The translations under genes and the position numbers were made by a program. DNA of 64,000 bases, taken from an uncultured Actinomycetes bacterium. GTDB lineage: Bacteria > Actinomycetota > Acidimicrobiia > Acidimicrobiales > RAAP-2. The stretch spans positions 35,816 to 99,815 of the forward strand of contig CAIKNP010000022.1 of the NCBI GenBank assembly GCA_903828785.1. The letters are read 5' to 3'. Under the pieces are notes generated by a model. The model was not told where the DNA came from and did no database searches. It worked only from the letters and a program-made list of their open reading frames with translations. Each line of letters starts with the position of its first letter. The stretch's first letter is position 1. Shown here piece by piece: positions 44,223 through 55,202 of this stretch.

Positions 44223-45472
44223 GACCGCGGTTTCGCCGCGGTGGCCTTACGCAGTTCCTTGGGCCGCAAATTCATCGTAAAGAAGTCGCGAGTCCACCAC
44301 GTCGCGAAAAAGACGGAAGGCCGCTCGAGCATCGCGTTCGCGCCGGCGTTAACGCTGTTGAGCATGTTGGTGCCCGACGAAGCGTTGATGGCGCGCCCCG
44401 CGGGTCCGCTGAACGCCGAGTAGACCACCCAGTCGGTGTTCATGTCTAATTCCATGGCCCGCACGGCCCCCGCGCGCTCCAGGATGTTGGCCAAGTCGGC
44501 GATGGAGAGCGCCGGGCCACCGGCGTAGACCAGGGCCCCGTCACTGGTAATGCCCAAACCGGAGCGCCAGACGTTAAAGGTGTTGCCGGTGACCTTGCCC
44601 CACTTGGCGTTGTTCTGCTGACTCAAGCCCGGCACGGCGTGCCCCCCATCAACAATTAAGTCGAGGTTCTGGCGCACGGAGGCCACTTTGGCGAGGGAGT
44701 GAAAGTCGCGGCCCCACTGTCCCAGGGCCACCGAGCCATCCTTGTAAATAACGACCGAGGCGCCACCGACGCGTAAGGGGTGCAGGAGCTTTCCGTCGGT
44801 GTAGTAACCACCCTGCGCATCCTGTAGGCGGAAGCCGGCGTTAAACACGGCGACCAAGGACTGACTCGCTCCCGCCGCGATTGGTGCGGTGTGCGAATAG
44901 GGCAGACCCTGGGGACCGGGTATTTGTGATCCGGAGTAGAGGGTGGCCCGCAGCAGCCGAGTATCCATCCACGCCACACCCACCACGTAACTGGTGTGCA
45001 CGGCGTCGGGGCGAACGAAGGCTTCGTAGATCGCGGGAACGCCATTGACGGTGGTGCGACCCACGGGGTGCCATAGACCCTCCCCGGGGGCGGGGTGGAT
45101 CGCGGGTGATGTGATACGAGCGGGCACCGGTAGGGCGCCGGTGGCGTTGATAACCCCACCACCACCGCCGAAGGCATTCTTGCCCGGCTGCCCACCGACC
45201 TTGGCGGGGTGCAGCCGGTTGTAGATGTTCTCAGCCCAGGTGACCAGGCCCCCGATACCTTCGTTGCGCCCCCACTCGGCGATGCGAGCCATGGAGGAGG
45301 CGCCGTAGGAGGGGTTATTGATTGCCTGGTAGAAGGTCACGCCGTAGTACCCGAAGAGGATGACGCTAAGCAAGATGGTCACGACGAGGGCCCGGCGCCA
45401 GTAGTAGGTGTACTTGGTGGGGGTACGTTTACGCCGACGTCGAGGGGCGGGACGGGACCGGCGAGAAACCAT
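44219..45472 (-). CDS. Phosphodiester glycosidase (NAGPA) family membrane-anchored protein
   Basis: A 417-residue protein with a basic N-terminal tail (RRSRPAPRRRRKRTPTK), one membrane helix (about residues 30-48) and a large outside part. Residues about 190-370 match the NAGPA domain of exopolysaccharide-linked proteins: VAVFNAGFRLQDAQGGYYTDGK, GASVVIYKDG, LIVDGGHAVPG, SGLGITSDGALVYAGG and AVRAMELDMNTDW. It probably cleaves or modifies a glycan phosphodiester on the cell surface. The ATG at 45472 is preferred; an in-frame GTG at 45517 would add 15 residues. It lies tail to tail with the arabinose-donor operon. Confidence 0.82.
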   Translation of the reverse strand: MVSRRSRPAPRRRRKRTPTKYTYYWRRALVVTILLSVILFGYYGVTFYQAINNPSYGASSMARIAEWGRNEGIGGLVTWAENIYNRLHPAKVGGQPGKNAFGGGGGVINATGALPVPARITSPAIHPAPGEGLWHPVGRTTVNGVPAIYEAFVRPDAVHTSYVVGVAWMDTRLLRATLYSGSQIPGPQGLPYSHTAPIAAGASQSLVAVFNAGFRLQDAQGGYYTDGKLLHPLRVGGASVVIYKDGSVALGQWGRDFHSLAKVASVRQNLDLIVDGGHAVPGLSQQNNAKWGKVTGNTFNVWRSGLGITSDGALVYAGGPALSIADLANILERAGAVRAMELDMNTDWVVYSAFSGPAGRAINASSGTNMLNSVNAGANAMLERPSVFFATWWTRDFFTMNLRPKELRKATAAKPRS

Positions 45473-45552
45473 AAGGTTCCAGTTTGCCACCTGGGACGCG
45501 CCCTTTGTCCCTCCCACCCTACGAATTCGCTAAGAAGTGCGTAACGAGGGCC

Positions 45553-47838
45553 TCAGGCGCGACGTAAAGGGGTCATGGCCAGCATAAGTTGCTTGGATCC
45601 GTGCTCGTCAAAGTCCACGGTCGCTCGGGCTCCCGTGCCCGAACCGGCGGTTTTGGTCACGGTACCGAGGCCGTAGCGGTCGTGCACCACCCGCTCGCCC
45701 ACCGCTAGTTTCAGCTCCTCGGCCCCCGTTGAGCGAACGGGCGGAGCGGAACCCGATCCGAAGGCGCGGCCCTGGGCAAATTCGCTATTGCGACCAGCGA
45801 AGCCCGACTCCTCGTCCTGAAACGACGCGCGGCGCAAGGGTAGTGACTTCGAAATGTCATCGACGAGTTCGGCCGGGATCTCCTGCAGGAAGCGACTGGG
45901 GATGGCGTCCGCTCGCTGGCCCCACATGGTGCGACTCCACGCCTGAGTCAAAACGAGATACTTCATCGCGCGCGTTACCCCGACGTAGCAAAGTCGCCGC
46001 TCTTCTTCGAGTTCGGCGTCGTCAGACAGCGCTCGCTTGTGGGGGAAGATTGTTTCTTCCAGTCCCGTAATAACGACCAGGGGAAACTCCAGTCCCTTGG
46101 CCACGTGCATCGTCATCATCGAAATCGCGCCGGCCCCGCCGTCGAGCTGGTCGGAGTCCGCCACCAGGGCCATACGTTCGACGAAGTCGAGCAGCGTGTC
46201 GTATTGCGCGGCGGCGGAAGCCAGTTCCCCGAGGTTCTCTAGCCGTGACATGGCCTCATCAGTATTCTCAGCCCGTAGGGCGTCACCCATGCCCGTTTCA
46301 CGGACAATGGCCTCAATCATCTCGCGCGGACTCATGTCGTTGGCCATGGCGCGCAACTCGTCGAGTACAAAGGCAAACTTGTCCGCGGCGGCCAACACCT
46401 TGCCGCTGAGACCAGCGGCGGCGGCGTGCTTGGGGGCCTCGGCGAAAGAAATACCGTTCTCGGCCGCGAAGGTTCCCAGCTTGGTCTGGGCCACGTCGCC
46501 AATACCCCGCTTGGGTTCGTTGATCACCCGACGCGCCGACGCCTCGTCGCGGGGATTGACGATTAGGCGCGCGTAGGCCAGAGCCGTCTTCACTTCCTTG
46601 CGGTCGTAGAAGCGCATGCCCGAAATGACGCGGTAGGGAATACGGGCCCGCAGCATCTCTTCTTCCAGCACGCGACTTTGAGCATTGGTTCGGTAGAAGA
46701 TGGCCATCTGGTTCCAATTCAGTCCGAGTTCACTGTGAGCGCGCCGCAACTCCGAGGCCACCCAGCGACCCTCGTCGTATTCGTCGCCCGCCCGGTAGAG
46801 GCGAATCTTTTCACCCAAACCCTGGTCGGTGAAGAGGTTCTTGGCGTGGCGTGAGGCGTTTTTAGCGATTACCGCATTCGCCGCGTCGAGAATGGTCTGG
46901 GTCGAGCGAAAATTCTGTTCAAGGAGCACCACTTCGGCGTCGGGGAAGCGCTGCTCGAATTGCAAGATGTTACGCACATCAGCGGCGCGAAAACGATAGA
47001 TCGACTGGTCCGAATCCCCCACCACGCAGAGGTTGCGGTGCTGGGCGGCCAGCATCAACACCAACTCGTTCTGGACGCCGTTGGTGTCTTGGAACTCATC
47101 GACCAGCAGGTATTTGAAACGACGCTGGTAGGACTCGAGCACGGTCGCGTCGGCGCGCAACATCGCCACTGCGTTGAGCAGCAGGTCGTCAAAGTCCATG
47201 GCGTTCGCGAGTCGCAAGCGGCGCTCGTAGAGTTTGTAAATCTCAGCGATGCGCCGGTGGTTGGGGTTGTCGCCACTGACCTTGTCCGCGTAGCGATCGG
47301 CCGACAACATTTCGTTTTTCGCCGCCGAGATGGCCGCGTGCACGCTGCGCGGCGACAGTCGCTTGGTGTCGATATCGAGTTCTTTCATAATGCGGTCCAC
47401 GGCCGTCTCGGCGTCGCCGGCGTCGTAGATGGTGAAACCGCGCTCGTAACCCAAAACGTCGGCGTGACTGCGCAGCATGCGCAAGCAGGCCGAATGAAAG
47501 GTCGACACCCACATCGACTTGGCCTCGTCGCCCACCAGGTCCACCACGCGATGGCGCATTTCGTCGGCCGCCTTGTTCGTGAAGGTGATGGCCATTATTT
47601 CGAAGGAACGCGCGTCGCCGGTCGCCAGGAGGTGGGCGATTCGCCGAGTCAATACGCGGGTCTTACCCGAACCGGCGCCGGCCACCACCAGGAGCGGCCC
47701 ATTGCGCTGAATAACCGCCTGGCGTTGAGGTTCGGTGAGCCCCTCGAGCAAGAGATTGGGGTCCAGCGTGGGTACTTCATTCTCTGGGTCGTCGCCCCAC
47801 AGCGCATCGTCAGAGAAGGAGCGGCGGCTCACTCCCAC
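45553..47838 (-). CDS. pcrA: ATP-dependent DNA helicase, PcrA/UvrD type
   Basis: A 761-residue 3'-5' superfamily-1A helicase for repair and clearing of replication forks. Motifs in order: Q-like [11 protein letters not shown], Walker [12 protein letters not shown], Ia [63 protein letters not shown] and [14 protein letters not shown]. The last 50 residues ([13 protein letters not shown]) are the Tudor-like tail that binds RNA polymerase in PcrA. The GTG start overlaps the guaA stop by 10 nt. Confidence 0.95.
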   Translation of the reverse strand: MGVSRRSFSDDALWGDDPENEVPTLDPNLLLEGLTEPQRQAVIQRNGPLLVVAGAGSGKTRVLTRRIAHLLATGDARSFEIMAITFTNKAADEMRHRVVDLVGDEAKSMWVSTFHSACLRMLRSHADVLGYERGFTIYDAGDAETAVDRIMKELDIDTKRLSPRSVHAAISAAKNEMLSADRYADKVSGDNPNHRRIAEIYKLYERRLRLANAMDFDDLLLNAVAMLRADATVLESYQRRFKYLLVDEFQDTNGVQNELVLMLAAQHRNLCVVGDSDQSIYRFRAADVRNILQFEQRFPDAEVVLLEQNFRSTQTILDAANAVIAKNASRHAKNLFTDQGLGEKIRLYRAGDEYDEGRWVASELRRAHSELGLNWNQMAIFYRTNAQSRVLEEEMLRARIPYRVISGMRFYDRKEVKTALAYARLIVNPRDEASARRVINEPKRGIGDVAQTKLGTFAAENGISFAEAPKHAAAAGLSGKVLAAADKFAFVLDELRAMANDMSPREMIEAIVRETGMGDALRAENTDEAMSRLENLGELASAAAQYDTLLDFVERMALVADSDQLDGGAGAISMMTMHVAKGLEFPLVVITGLEETIFPHKRALSDDAELEEERRLCYVGVTRAMKYLVLTQAWSRTMWGQRADAIPSRFLQEIPAELVDDISKSLPLRRASFQDEESGFAGRNSEFAQGRAFGSGSAPPVRSTGAEELKLAVGERVVHDRYGLGTVTKTAGSGTGARATVDFDEHGSKQLMLAMTPLRRA

Positions 47839-49358
47839 TCAATCGTGCCCGGCGGTTTGCTGGTCACGTCCAGGGCCACGCGGTTCACGCCCGGGACTTC
47901 GCGCACCAGTCGATTGGCGATGGCTTCGATGACGTCGTAGGGCAGACGGGCCCAGTCGGCGGTCATTGCGTCATCACTGGTCACGGCGCGAATGATGATG
48001 GGGTAGGCGTAGGTTCGGCCGTCTCCCATGACGCCCACGGTGCGCACGGCGGGCAATACGGCGAAGCTCTGCCAGAGTTCGCGGTAGAGGCCGGCCTTCT
48101 TGATTTCGTCGACGACAACGTAGTCAGCGTTTCGCAAAATCTCGGCCCGCTCGCGAGTTACTTCGCCGATGATGCGCACGCCCAGGCCCGGTCCGGGGAA
48201 GGGCTGGCGCCAGACGATTTCGTCGGGCAAGCCCAAGTCCGATCCGACGCGACGGACCTCGTCCTTGAACAAGGTGCGCAGCGGCTCCACCAACGCAAAA
48301 CTGAGATCATCGGGCAAGCCACCGACGTTGTGGTGCGACTTGATGGTGGCCGCGTGCCCCGAGCCGGACTCAATGACGTCGGGGTACAGCGTGCCCTGCA
48401 CCAGAAATTTGATACCGTCTTCCGCCAAGTCTCGAGCGACGGCCTCGAACTCGCGAATAAAGAGTTCGCCGATGATCTTGCGCTTACGTTCCGGGTCAGT
48501 CACCCCGGCGAGGGCGTCGAAGAAGCGATCCTGGGCGCGGACGTGAATCAGTTCGACCCCGAACTGCTTCGTGAAGGTCTCTTCAATCTGTTCGCCCTCG
48601 TTCTTGCGCATGAGCCCGGTGTCGACAAAAACGCAGGTCAATTGATTACCGACGGCGCGGTAGACCATGGCCGCGGCCACCGCGGAATCTACGCCACCGG
48701 ACAAGGCACAGAGCACGCGCTCGTCGCCGACCTGGGCGCGAATGGCGGCCACTTGATCGTCGATGATGTTCGAATTCGTCCAGGTCGGCGCAAGACCGGC
48801 TTGCTCGTGAAGGAAATTCTCGATGATGGCTTGACCGTGCTCGGAGTGCACCACTTCGGGGTGGAACTGCACCGCGTAAAAGCGACGCGCGGCGTCTTCC
48901 ATCACCGCCACGGGCGCCAGTGGCGTCGAAGCGGTGACGCGGAAACCCTCGGGGGCCTGCGCAATGGCGTCACCGTGGCTCATCCAACACGACCAGGGTT
49001 CGTCCGACTCGCTCCACAGCAGCGAGGAGCCGAGCCGCGTCAGTTCGGTGCGACCATACTCTCCGCCACCGGTGTGCTCGACGACGCCACCCAGCTGCTG
49101 GGCCATCAGTTGCGCCCCGTAGCAAATACCAAGAACGGGAATACCTAGTTCATAAATAGCGGGGTCCAGCGTCGGGGCGGGTACTTCGTAGACCGACTTG
49201 GGGCCGCCCGACAAAATGATGGCCGAGGCCTGCTTGGCTCGCACCTCATCGGCGGTGATGGTACTCGGCACGATTTCGGAAAAGACGCGTGCCTGGCGAA
49301 CGCGTCGCGCTATGAGTTGGGCGTACTGAGCCCCGAAGTCAACAACGAGGACCGTCAA
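47829..49358 (-). CDS. guaA: GMP synthase (glutamine-hydrolysing)
   Basis: Aminates XMP to GMP. The 509-residue protein has a class-I amidotransferase domain (SGGPKSVYE, nucleophile in [18 protein letters not shown]), an ATP pyrophosphatase domain with [10 protein letters not shown], and the C-terminal dimerisation domain ending [10 protein letters not shown]. The start is TTG, overlapping the guaB3 stop as TTGA, which makes translation dependent on the upstream gene. Confidence 0.95.
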   Translation of the reverse strand: MTVLVVDFGAQYAQLIARRVRQARVFSEIVPSTITADEVRAKQASAIILSGGPKSVYEVPAPTLDPAIYELGIPVLGICYGAQLMAQQLGGVVEHTGGGEYGRTELTRLGSSLLWSESDEPWSCWMSHGDAIAQAPEGFRVTASTPLAPVAVMEDAARRFYAVQFHPEVVHSEHGQAIIENFLHEQAGLAPTWTNSNIIDDQVAAIRAQVGDERVLCALSGGVDSAVAAAMVYRAVGNQLTCVFVDTGLMRKNEGEQIEETFTKQFGVELIHVRAQDRFFDALAGVTDPERKRKIIGELFIREFEAVARDLAEDGIKFLVQGTLYPDVIESGSGHAATIKSHHNVGGLPDDLSFALVEPLRTLFKDEVRRVGSDLGLPDEIVWRQPFPGPGLGVRIIGEVTRERAEILRNADYVVVDEIKKAGLYRELWQSFAVLPAVRTVGVMGDGRTYAYPIIIRAVTSDDAMTADWARLPYDVIEAIANRLVREVPGVNRVALDVTSKPPGTIEWE

Positions 49359-50518
49359 TGGCCCATGCCTACACCCTGGGAGCGCTGCAGTTGCTTGCCC
49401 TCAGTCTGGAGGGAGGGGGCCAGCATGATCTCGGCCTTCTGGAATTCCTTCAGGGTCTCGTAGCCACAGGTGGCCATCGAGGTGCGCAGTGCGCCGAAGA
49501 GGTTGAGGCGTCCATCGTTCTCGTGCGCGGGGCCGACGAGGATTTCCTCGAGGGTGCCACGGATCTTGGTGGAGACGCGCGTACCGCGTGGCAGCGTGGG
49601 GTGGAAGGTCGCCATGCCCCAGTGGTAACCCCGACCCGGCGCCTCGACGGCGCTGGTCAGGGGTGAGCCGATCATCACTGCGTCGGCGCCGCAGGCGATG
49701 GCCTTAGCGATGTCGCCACCGCGACTCATGCCACCGTCGGCGATAACGTGCACGTAGACGCCCGTCTCGTCCAGGTGTCGCATGCGCGCTCCCGCCACGT
49801 CGGCGATTGCCGTCGCCTGGGGGACACCAATGCCCAGCACGCCGCGCGAAGTGCAGGCGTTGCCCGGACCGACCCCGACCAGCACACCGGCGGCCCCGGT
49901 GCGCATGAGGTGCAAGGCGGCCTGGTAACTCGCACACCCACCAACAATGACGGGCAACTCGAACTCACGAATGAACTTCTTCAAGTTGAGTGGTTCAACC
50001 GTTTTGGAAACGTGCTCGGCGGAAACGACGGTGCCCTGAATAACGAGAATGTCGAGACCGGCTTCGAGGATGGTCTTGGCCATCCAGCTGGTCTTGGCGG
50101 GCGTGACCGACGCCGAGGTGGTAATGCCAGCGGCCTTCATTTCGCGAATACGCTGACCAACCAATTCGAGCTTGACAGGTTCGAGGTACATCTGCTGCAT
50201 TCGAGCGGTGGCCTTGTCGCTGTCGAGCTCGGCAATTTCGTCGAACAAGGGCATCGGGTCTTCGTAGCGAGTCCAAAGCCCTTCAAGGTTCAGCACTCCC
50301 AAGCCACCCAAGCGACCCATGGCAATGGCGGTGTGCGGCGAGATGGCGCTGTCCATGGCGGATCCCAGTACGGGGAGGCCAAACTTGTAGGCGTCAATCT
50401 GCCACGAGATGTCGACGTCCTCGGGGTCGCGCGTACGTCGCGAGGGGACGATCGCAATGTCGTCAAAACCGTAGGCCTGACGAGCTGATTTGTAAATGCC
50501 AATTTCTACTTCTGCCAT
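49355..50518 (-). CDS. guaB3: GuaB3-type IMP-dehydrogenase-related protein
   Basis: A 387-residue barrel enzyme of the IMPDH/GMP-reductase superfamily without the CBS regulatory pair. Typical GuaB3 marks are [21 protein letters not shown] at the start, [16 protein letters not shown] and the nucleotide loop with the catalytic Cys, [21 protein letters not shown]. The canonical GuaB lies elsewhere. In Actinomycetota it often sits beside guaA, as here. The exact reaction is debated in the literature. Confidence 0.93.
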   Translation of the reverse strand: MAEVEIGIYKSARQAYGFDDIAIVPSRRTRDPEDVDISWQIDAYKFGLPVLGSAMDSAISPHTAIAMGRLGGLGVLNLEGLWTRYEDPMPLFDEIAELDSDKATARMQQMYLEPVKLELVGQRIREMKAAGITTSASVTPAKTSWMAKTILEAGLDILVIQGTVVSAEHVSKTVEPLNLKKFIREFELPVIVGGCASYQAALHLMRTGAAGVLVGVGPGNACTSRGVLGIGVPQATAIADVAGARMRHLDETGVYVHVIADGGMSRGGDIAKAIACGADAVMIGSPLTSAVEAPGRGYHWGMATFHPTLPRGTRVSTKIRGTLEEILVGPAHENDGRLNLFGALRTSMATCGYETLKEFQKAEIMLAPSLQTEGKQLQRSQGVGMGH

Positions 50519-50706
50519 GGCCGCCTCCGCGCGATTTCGTGGTTCAACACCGAACTACGTCCCTCTAATCTACTGGACGCACCCACCGGCAATTCCTCAC
50601 CATCTTCCTTCGGTCCTGGTCGCTCCGGGCGCAAGGTGCGCTAGCGTTATTGGGCGCGTCAACAACTCTCGTTCGACGCCTTCTGACCCCCAAGGATTCC
50701 TTAGCC

Positions 50707-52866
50707 ATGAAGTCACTCGCTCGTTTCGCCGTTCAAAAGCGCTGGTTTGTTCTGGCCGTTTGGCTCGTTGTGGCCATAGGCATGAATCTGGCCGCTCAGT
50801 CCTTCGGCAACAACTACTCCAACTCCTTTTCCCTCCCCGGCACGAACTCGGTACACGCCCTCAAGCTCCTCGAATCGGCCCACCTCAAGGGCGCCGGCGG
50901 TGACGCCGATCAAATCGTGTTTCAGGCCACCTCCGGTACCGTCGCCGACCACGCGGCCGCCATTACCGCCGTGCTGAACGCCATTGCCCAGGTTCCCGAA
51001 GTCGGATCGGTCACCTCCCCCTTCTGCCCCAGCGGGAGTACGCCCTCGACCTGCCTGGGATACCAGCAAACCAGTCGCGACGGCACCATTGCCTACGCCG
51101 TCGTGCACTTCACGACCGACCCGAACGCCCTGCTCGCCGCCAACGTCAGCCAAGTCATCCACGACGCCAATAGTTTGAACTCCTCCGGCCTGCGGGTATC
51201 CGAAGGTGGGCAGGCCATCGGCAAAGTCACCACGCCCCAGGGCAGCCCCGACACGGGGGTTGGTCTCGCCGTCGCGGCGGTGGTCCTCTTGGTGGCCTTT
51301 GGTTCACTGATGGCCATGCTCTTGCCCCTGGGCGTTGCCCTCTTCGCGATTCTCATCGCCTCCGCGGCTACGACCCTGCTGAGCCACTGGGTGACTATTG
51401 CGCAATTTGCCCCCATCCTTGGTTCGCTCATCGGACTGGGCGTTGGTATTGACTACGCCCTGTTCATCGTGACCCGCGCGCGCCAAAACCTGCGCCAAGG
51501 AATGTCCGTCGAAGACGCCGTCGTCAAAGCCATCGACACCTCCGGTCGAGCGGTGATGTTCGCGGGCGCCACGGTGTGCGTGGCGCTCCTGGGCATGCTC
51601 TTCTTGGGCTTTAGTTTCTTGAGTGGACTAGGCATAGCGGCGTCCACCACGGTCATTATTACGATGTTGGCTTCACTAACCCTGCTCCCCGCTCTCCTGG
51701 GTTTCTGGAAGAGCACGGTGTTGAGCCGTCGTGAGCGCCGGGCGCTCGCGGCGAACGGGCCCGAGGGTGTCGTCGTCGAGGGTCCCTGGAAGCGCTGGGC
51801 CGAGTACGTCAGTCGGCGTCCGAAAATTCTCTCGCTGCTGGCGGTGGTGGCCATTCTCATCATCTCCCTGCCCGTGCTGACCTTGCGCCTCGGCCTGTCC
51901 GATCAGGGGTCCGACCCGGCCGGATCGACTACCCGCCTCGCCTACGAAACCTTGGCCAAGGGCTTCGGGGCCGGCTCAAATGGTCCCCTACAAGTAGTCG
52001 GCTCCATCAAGTCGCCGGCCGACGTCGCCGCCATGCAAGCCCTCGATCACCTGCTCGCCACGGAGCCCGACGTCGCCAGCGTCAGTCCCGTCATCCCCGT
52101 GAGTGCGTCCGTTGCCTTCATCAACCTGGTGCCGAGCTCCGCACCTCAGGCGGCGGCGACCACCAACTTGATCGCCACTATTCGCTCCACCTACGTGCCC
52201 AGCGTCACGACCACGAGCCACACCGCTATCTACGTTGGTGGAGCCACCGCCCTGGGGGTCGACTTCGCCAGCATTCTCGACTCGAAGATTCCGCTCTTCC
52301 TCATGGTGATCGTGATACTCGGTTGCTTGCTCTTAATGATCGCCTTCCGCTCCATACTGGTTCCCCTGGTGGCGGCGGCGATGAATCTCTTGGCGGTGGC
52401 CGCGTCCTTTGGATTGGTCGTAGCGGTCTTTCAATGGGGTTGGGGGAGCTCGCTCATCGGATCGGGATCGGGGCCCGTTGAGTCCTATCTACCAATCATC
52501 ATGATCGCCATCCTCTTCGGACTGTCGATGGACTACCAAGTCTTCTTGGTGTCGCGCATGCACGAAGAGTGGAATCACACCGGCGACAACGAACTGGCCA
52601 TCACCTACGGTCAGGCCAATACTGGTCGCGTGATTACCGCCGCCGCGCTCATCATGATTGCGGTCTTCTTCTCCTTCGCCTTCGGCGGCCAACGCATCAT
52701 CGCCGAATTCGGTATTGGGCTGGGCGGGGCGGTCTTAATTGACGCCTTCATCCTGCGAACCGTGTTGGTCCCCGCCCTCATGCACTTCATTGGCAAGGCG
52801 AACTGGTGGATTCCCACCTGGCTCGATCGCGTCATCCCCAAGGTCGCCCTCGAGGCCGCCGAGTAG
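50707..52866 (+). CDS. MmpL-type RND superfamily membrane transporter
   Basis: A 719-residue protein with two six-helix halves and two outside loops of about 150-180 residues. The proton-relay Asp-Tyr pairs of MmpL proteins are visible in GLGVGIDYALFIVTRARQN and GLSMDYQVFLVSRMHEEW. Such proteins export lipids or hydrophobic compounds to the envelope. The ATG at 50707 follows a weak AAGGATT site; a TTG further upstream at 50650 would add 19 poorly protein-like residues. Ends 4 nt before the convergent amidotransferase gene. Cargo unknown. Confidence 0.9.
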   Translation: MKSLARFAVQKRWFVLAVWLVVAIGMNLAAQSFGNNYSNSFSLPGTNSVHALKLLESAHLKGAGGDADQIVFQATSGTVADHAAAITAVLNAIAQVPEVGSVTSPFCPSGSTPSTCLGYQQTSRDGTIAYAVVHFTTDPNALLAANVSQVIHDANSLNSSGLRVSEGGQAIGKVTTPQGSPDTGVGLAVAAVVLLVAFGSLMAMLLPLGVALFAILIASAATTLLSHWVTIAQFAPILGSLIGLGVGIDYALFIVTRARQNLRQGMSVEDAVVKAIDTSGRAVMFAGATVCVALLGMLFLGFSFLSGLGIAASTTVIITMLASLTLLPALLGFWKSTVLSRRERRALAANGPEGVVVEGPWKRWAEYVSRRPKILSLLAVVAILIISLPVLTLRLGLSDQGSDPAGSTTRLAYETLAKGFGAGSNGPLQVVGSIKSPADVAAMQALDHLLATEPDVASVSPVIPVSASVAFINLVPSSAPQAAATTNLIATIRSTYVPSVTTTSHTAIYVGGATALGVDFASILDSKIPLFLMVIVILGCLLLMIAFRSILVPLVAAAMNLLAVAASFGLVVAVFQWGWGSSLIGSGSGPVESYLPIIMIAILFGLSMDYQVFLVSRMHEEWNHTGDNELAITYGQANTGRVITAAALIMIAVFFSFAFGGQRIIAEFGIGLGGAVLIDAFILRTVLVPALMHFIGKANWWIPTWLDRVIPKVALEAAE

Positions 52867-52870
52867 GTCG

Positions 52871-53698
52871 CTAGGCGCCGACCAGGCTGACGTCGTGCAG
52901 TACCGCGCCGTCACTCAAGCGGCGGAAGGTCACTTCCCCAGTGTTGACGTCCGAGTCAATAATGGTGTCCTCGTCGAGCATGTCCCAGCCGTCCACTCCC
53001 ACCCCCGTCGAAGCGACCAGAAGGGCGCCGTCACGAAGGGCGTAGCGCAAGCGGTAATAATTCTCGTCGTGGCCCTCGGGGAGGTTTTCTGCCCCACCGA
53101 CCGATTCGGCCAGCGTCTTCGTCGGGGCCCGCGTTTCCCCGAAGGCCTGCACCGCCAACATGCGTCCCTCACCGAGAATGAGGCAGTTGAGCGAACTGTG
53201 ACCGCAGCGTTCACGAATGAGTTCGATAGCCGCGCGTAGACCACTGACGATGTCGCCGCTTTCCTCAGTCTTTTGGAGAACGAGTTGGAAGTAGATTTCC
53301 GAATCGGTGGTCCCCTGCAATTGGTCACGACGTTCGTCGCTGAGGGCGGGTAACAGCAACTCGGGCTCACGAATACCCCCGTTGTGGGCGAAGCGCCACG
53401 GCCCTGAGGAGAAGGGGTGAGTATTTTCGAGGCAGACCGGAAGTCCCGCCGTCGCCCAGCGCAGGTGCACGATACCGGCCGCCGCGGAGCCCTGCGTGAG
53501 GTCGAGGAAATCATTGTCGTCAACGGCTCGAAGCACCGAGTTGAAGTGACGTACGCCACTGCCCTTACCCCACCACGCCGCACCCCAGCCATCACCGTGC
53601 AGGGTGGAGAGTTGGCGGTAGTTTTCAAATTCTTCGGGGCTCAGTAATGAGGCCAGCGTGGCCTCACCAGGCGCGACGTAAGCGAGTAGACGACACAT
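52871..53698 (-). CDS. Class-II glutamine amidotransferase, EgtC-like
   Basis: A 275-residue Ntn-hydrolase with nucleophile Cys2 (MCRLLAYVAPG). The catalytic pattern is complete: HGDGWGAAWW, the substrate Arg in HLRWATAG, the oxyanion pair in FAHNGGI, and the substrate Asp in GTTDSEIYF. EgtC-like enzymes hydrolyse a gamma-glutamyl amide, as in ergothioneine synthesis, but no other egt gene is here. It is divergent from the glutamine-synthetase-like operon, 105 nt away, so it may remove gamma-glutamyl groups put on by that enzyme. This role is inferred. Start follows GAAGGAAAAATCT. Confidence 0.87.
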   Translation of the reverse strand: MCRLLAYVAPGEATLASLLSPEEFENYRQLSTLHGDGWGAAWWGKGSGVRHFNSVLRAVDDNDFLDLTQGSAAAGIVHLRWATAGLPVCLENTHPFSSGPWRFAHNGGIREPELLLPALSDERRDQLQGTTDSEIYFQLVLQKTEESGDIVSGLRAAIELIRERCGHSSLNCLILGEGRMLAVQAFGETRAPTKTLAESVGGAENLPEGHDENYYRLRYALRDGALLVASTGVGVDGWDMLDEDTIIDSDVNTGEVTFRRLSDGAVLHDVSLVGA

Positions 53699-53803
53699 AG
53701 ATTTTTCCTTCGCTCCCCCGGGGCTCGAACGTCGGGGGCGGTATCGATTATCGTACTCCCAGCAGCCTTTGCCGATGAGGCGTGAACAAAAACTGGAGGG
53801 ATT

Positions 53804-55156
53804 GTGGAGTCGTCAATGATTACTCTGAGCGACGAAGAGATTGCCGACGTCGTGGCCAATTTGCGTGACCAGGGGGTGACGGCACTCGTCGGAACCTTCC
53901 TCGATAATGGCGGTGTGGCCCGCGCCAAGCAGGTACCCCTCGAGCGCATCGCGGCCTTTCACCGCAACGGCTTAGGTTGTTCCTACTCCTGGGCGACCTT
54001 CGCCCCCGACAGTCACCTTCCCCTGACGCCCTACTTCTCGGTCGTGGGCGACATGCGCCTTAAGGTCGACTTGCGCGCCGTTCGCGTACTGGGTGACGGA
54101 CTGGCCTGGGCGCCGATCAATATCTTCAACCAAGACGGCTCACCCCTGGCCCACTGCGCCCGGGGGGCGCTCGCTCGCCAAGTCGCCTTGCTCGGGGCCG
54201 ACGGCTACGCCGCGCGCGCGGCCTACGAAGTTGAGTTCACGGCCTTCGACGCCGTGACCGGTGAGCCCGACATCGGCGTCGCCTACGGTCTACGCGCCAT
54301 GATGGAAAATGAGGCCTTCTACGCCGATATTGCCGCCGGGCTGCGCACCGCCGGAATCGCGATGGAACAATTGCACGCCGAAGCGGGCGTCGGTCAAATC
54401 GAGCTCTCCACGCCGCCACTTGATCCGGTCGCGGCCGCCGACGTCTTGGTGGTGACCCGACTCATCTTGTCGAGGGTCGCTCGCCGACACGCTAAGCGCG
54501 TGTCCTTCGCACCCCAGTCAATCGCCAAGGGCATTGGTAATGGCGCCCACGTGCACTTCTCTTTGACGAAGGACGGCGTGCCGATCTTCTCGGGTGGTGA
54601 GCAGGCACGAGAGCTACGCGAGGAGGGGGCCCACGCCATTGGCGGTCTCCTTCAGGGTCTCCCCGACGCCCTGGGTGTCTTGACTCCCTCGCTGCTCTCG
54701 GCCACTCGCCTGCAGCCGGGCATGTGGTCCGGGGCCTACGTCTGCTGGGGTTGTGAGAACCGCGAGGCGGCGGTGCGACTCTGCCAAGCCACCTTGGGCA
54801 ATCCCTACGGTGCAAACGTCGAGATCAAAGTCACCGACCACAGCGCCAATCCCTACGCCGCCCTCGCCGTCATTCTTGGTCTCGCCCACCGCGGCATTAC
54901 CTCCAAGGCCTCGCTACCCGCCGAGGCCCCGGTTGATCCCAGCAGTTTGCGGGGCACGAAAGACGAAATAGCTACGTTCAACACGGACCAGGCCGCGAAC
55001 CTGGCGGCGACCTGCGCGAGTCCCGTGATGCGCGAAATCCTCAGCGACCACATGATTGAAGCGATCAACGCGGTGCGCAGTTACGAGGTCACGGTGTCCG
55101 CCACCAAGTCCTACGAGGAAATTATTGAAATTTTCCGCTTTGCATGGTCATCCTAA
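53804..55156 (+). CDS. Glutamine-synthetase-like ligase (FluG/PuuA-type)
   Basis: A 450-residue GS-fold enzyme with the N-terminal beta-grasp (VTALVGTFLDNGGVARAKQVP) and catalytic domain (YEVEFTAFD, AGVGQIELSTPP, GNGAHVHFSL, NREAAVRL). The last glutamate/ATP-site motif is VEIKVTDHSANPYAAL, with Lys where canonical GlnA has Arg. It lacks the adenylylation loop sequence of GlnA-I and clusters with a permease and aminotransferase, so it probably joins glutamate to an amine rather than ammonia. The GTG at 53804 follows GGAGGG. It heads the 53.8-59.2 kb operon. Confidence 0.85.
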   Translation: MESSMITLSDEEIADVVANLRDQGVTALVGTFLDNGGVARAKQVPLERIAAFHRNGLGCSYSWATFAPDSHLPLTPYFSVVGDMRLKVDLRAVRVLGDGLAWAPINIFNQDGSPLAHCARGALARQVALLGADGYAARAAYEVEFTAFDAVTGEPDIGVAYGLRAMMENEAFYADIAAGLRTAGIAMEQLHAEAGVGQIELSTPPLDPVAAADVLVVTRLILSRVARRHAKRVSFAPQSIAKGIGNGAHVHFSLTKDGVPIFSGGEQARELREEGAHAIGGLLQGLPDALGVLTPSLLSATRLQPGMWSGAYVCWGCENREAAVRLCQATLGNPYGANVEIKVTDHSANPYAALAVILGLAHRGITSKASLPAEAPVDPSSLRGTKDEIATFNTDQAANLAATCASPVMREILSDHMIEAINAVRSYEVTVSATKSYEEIIEIFRFAWSS

Positions 55157-55202
55157 ATTACCGAATTGGGGTAAATTACAGCGAACTACTAAAGGGGGGC
55201 TC

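Noticed and set aside
52871..53698. Ergothioneine gene egtC
   Set aside because: EgtC-like motifs are present but no egtA, egtB, egtD or egtE gene lies in the window; the glutamine-synthetase-like neighbour suggests another gamma-glutamyl substrate.
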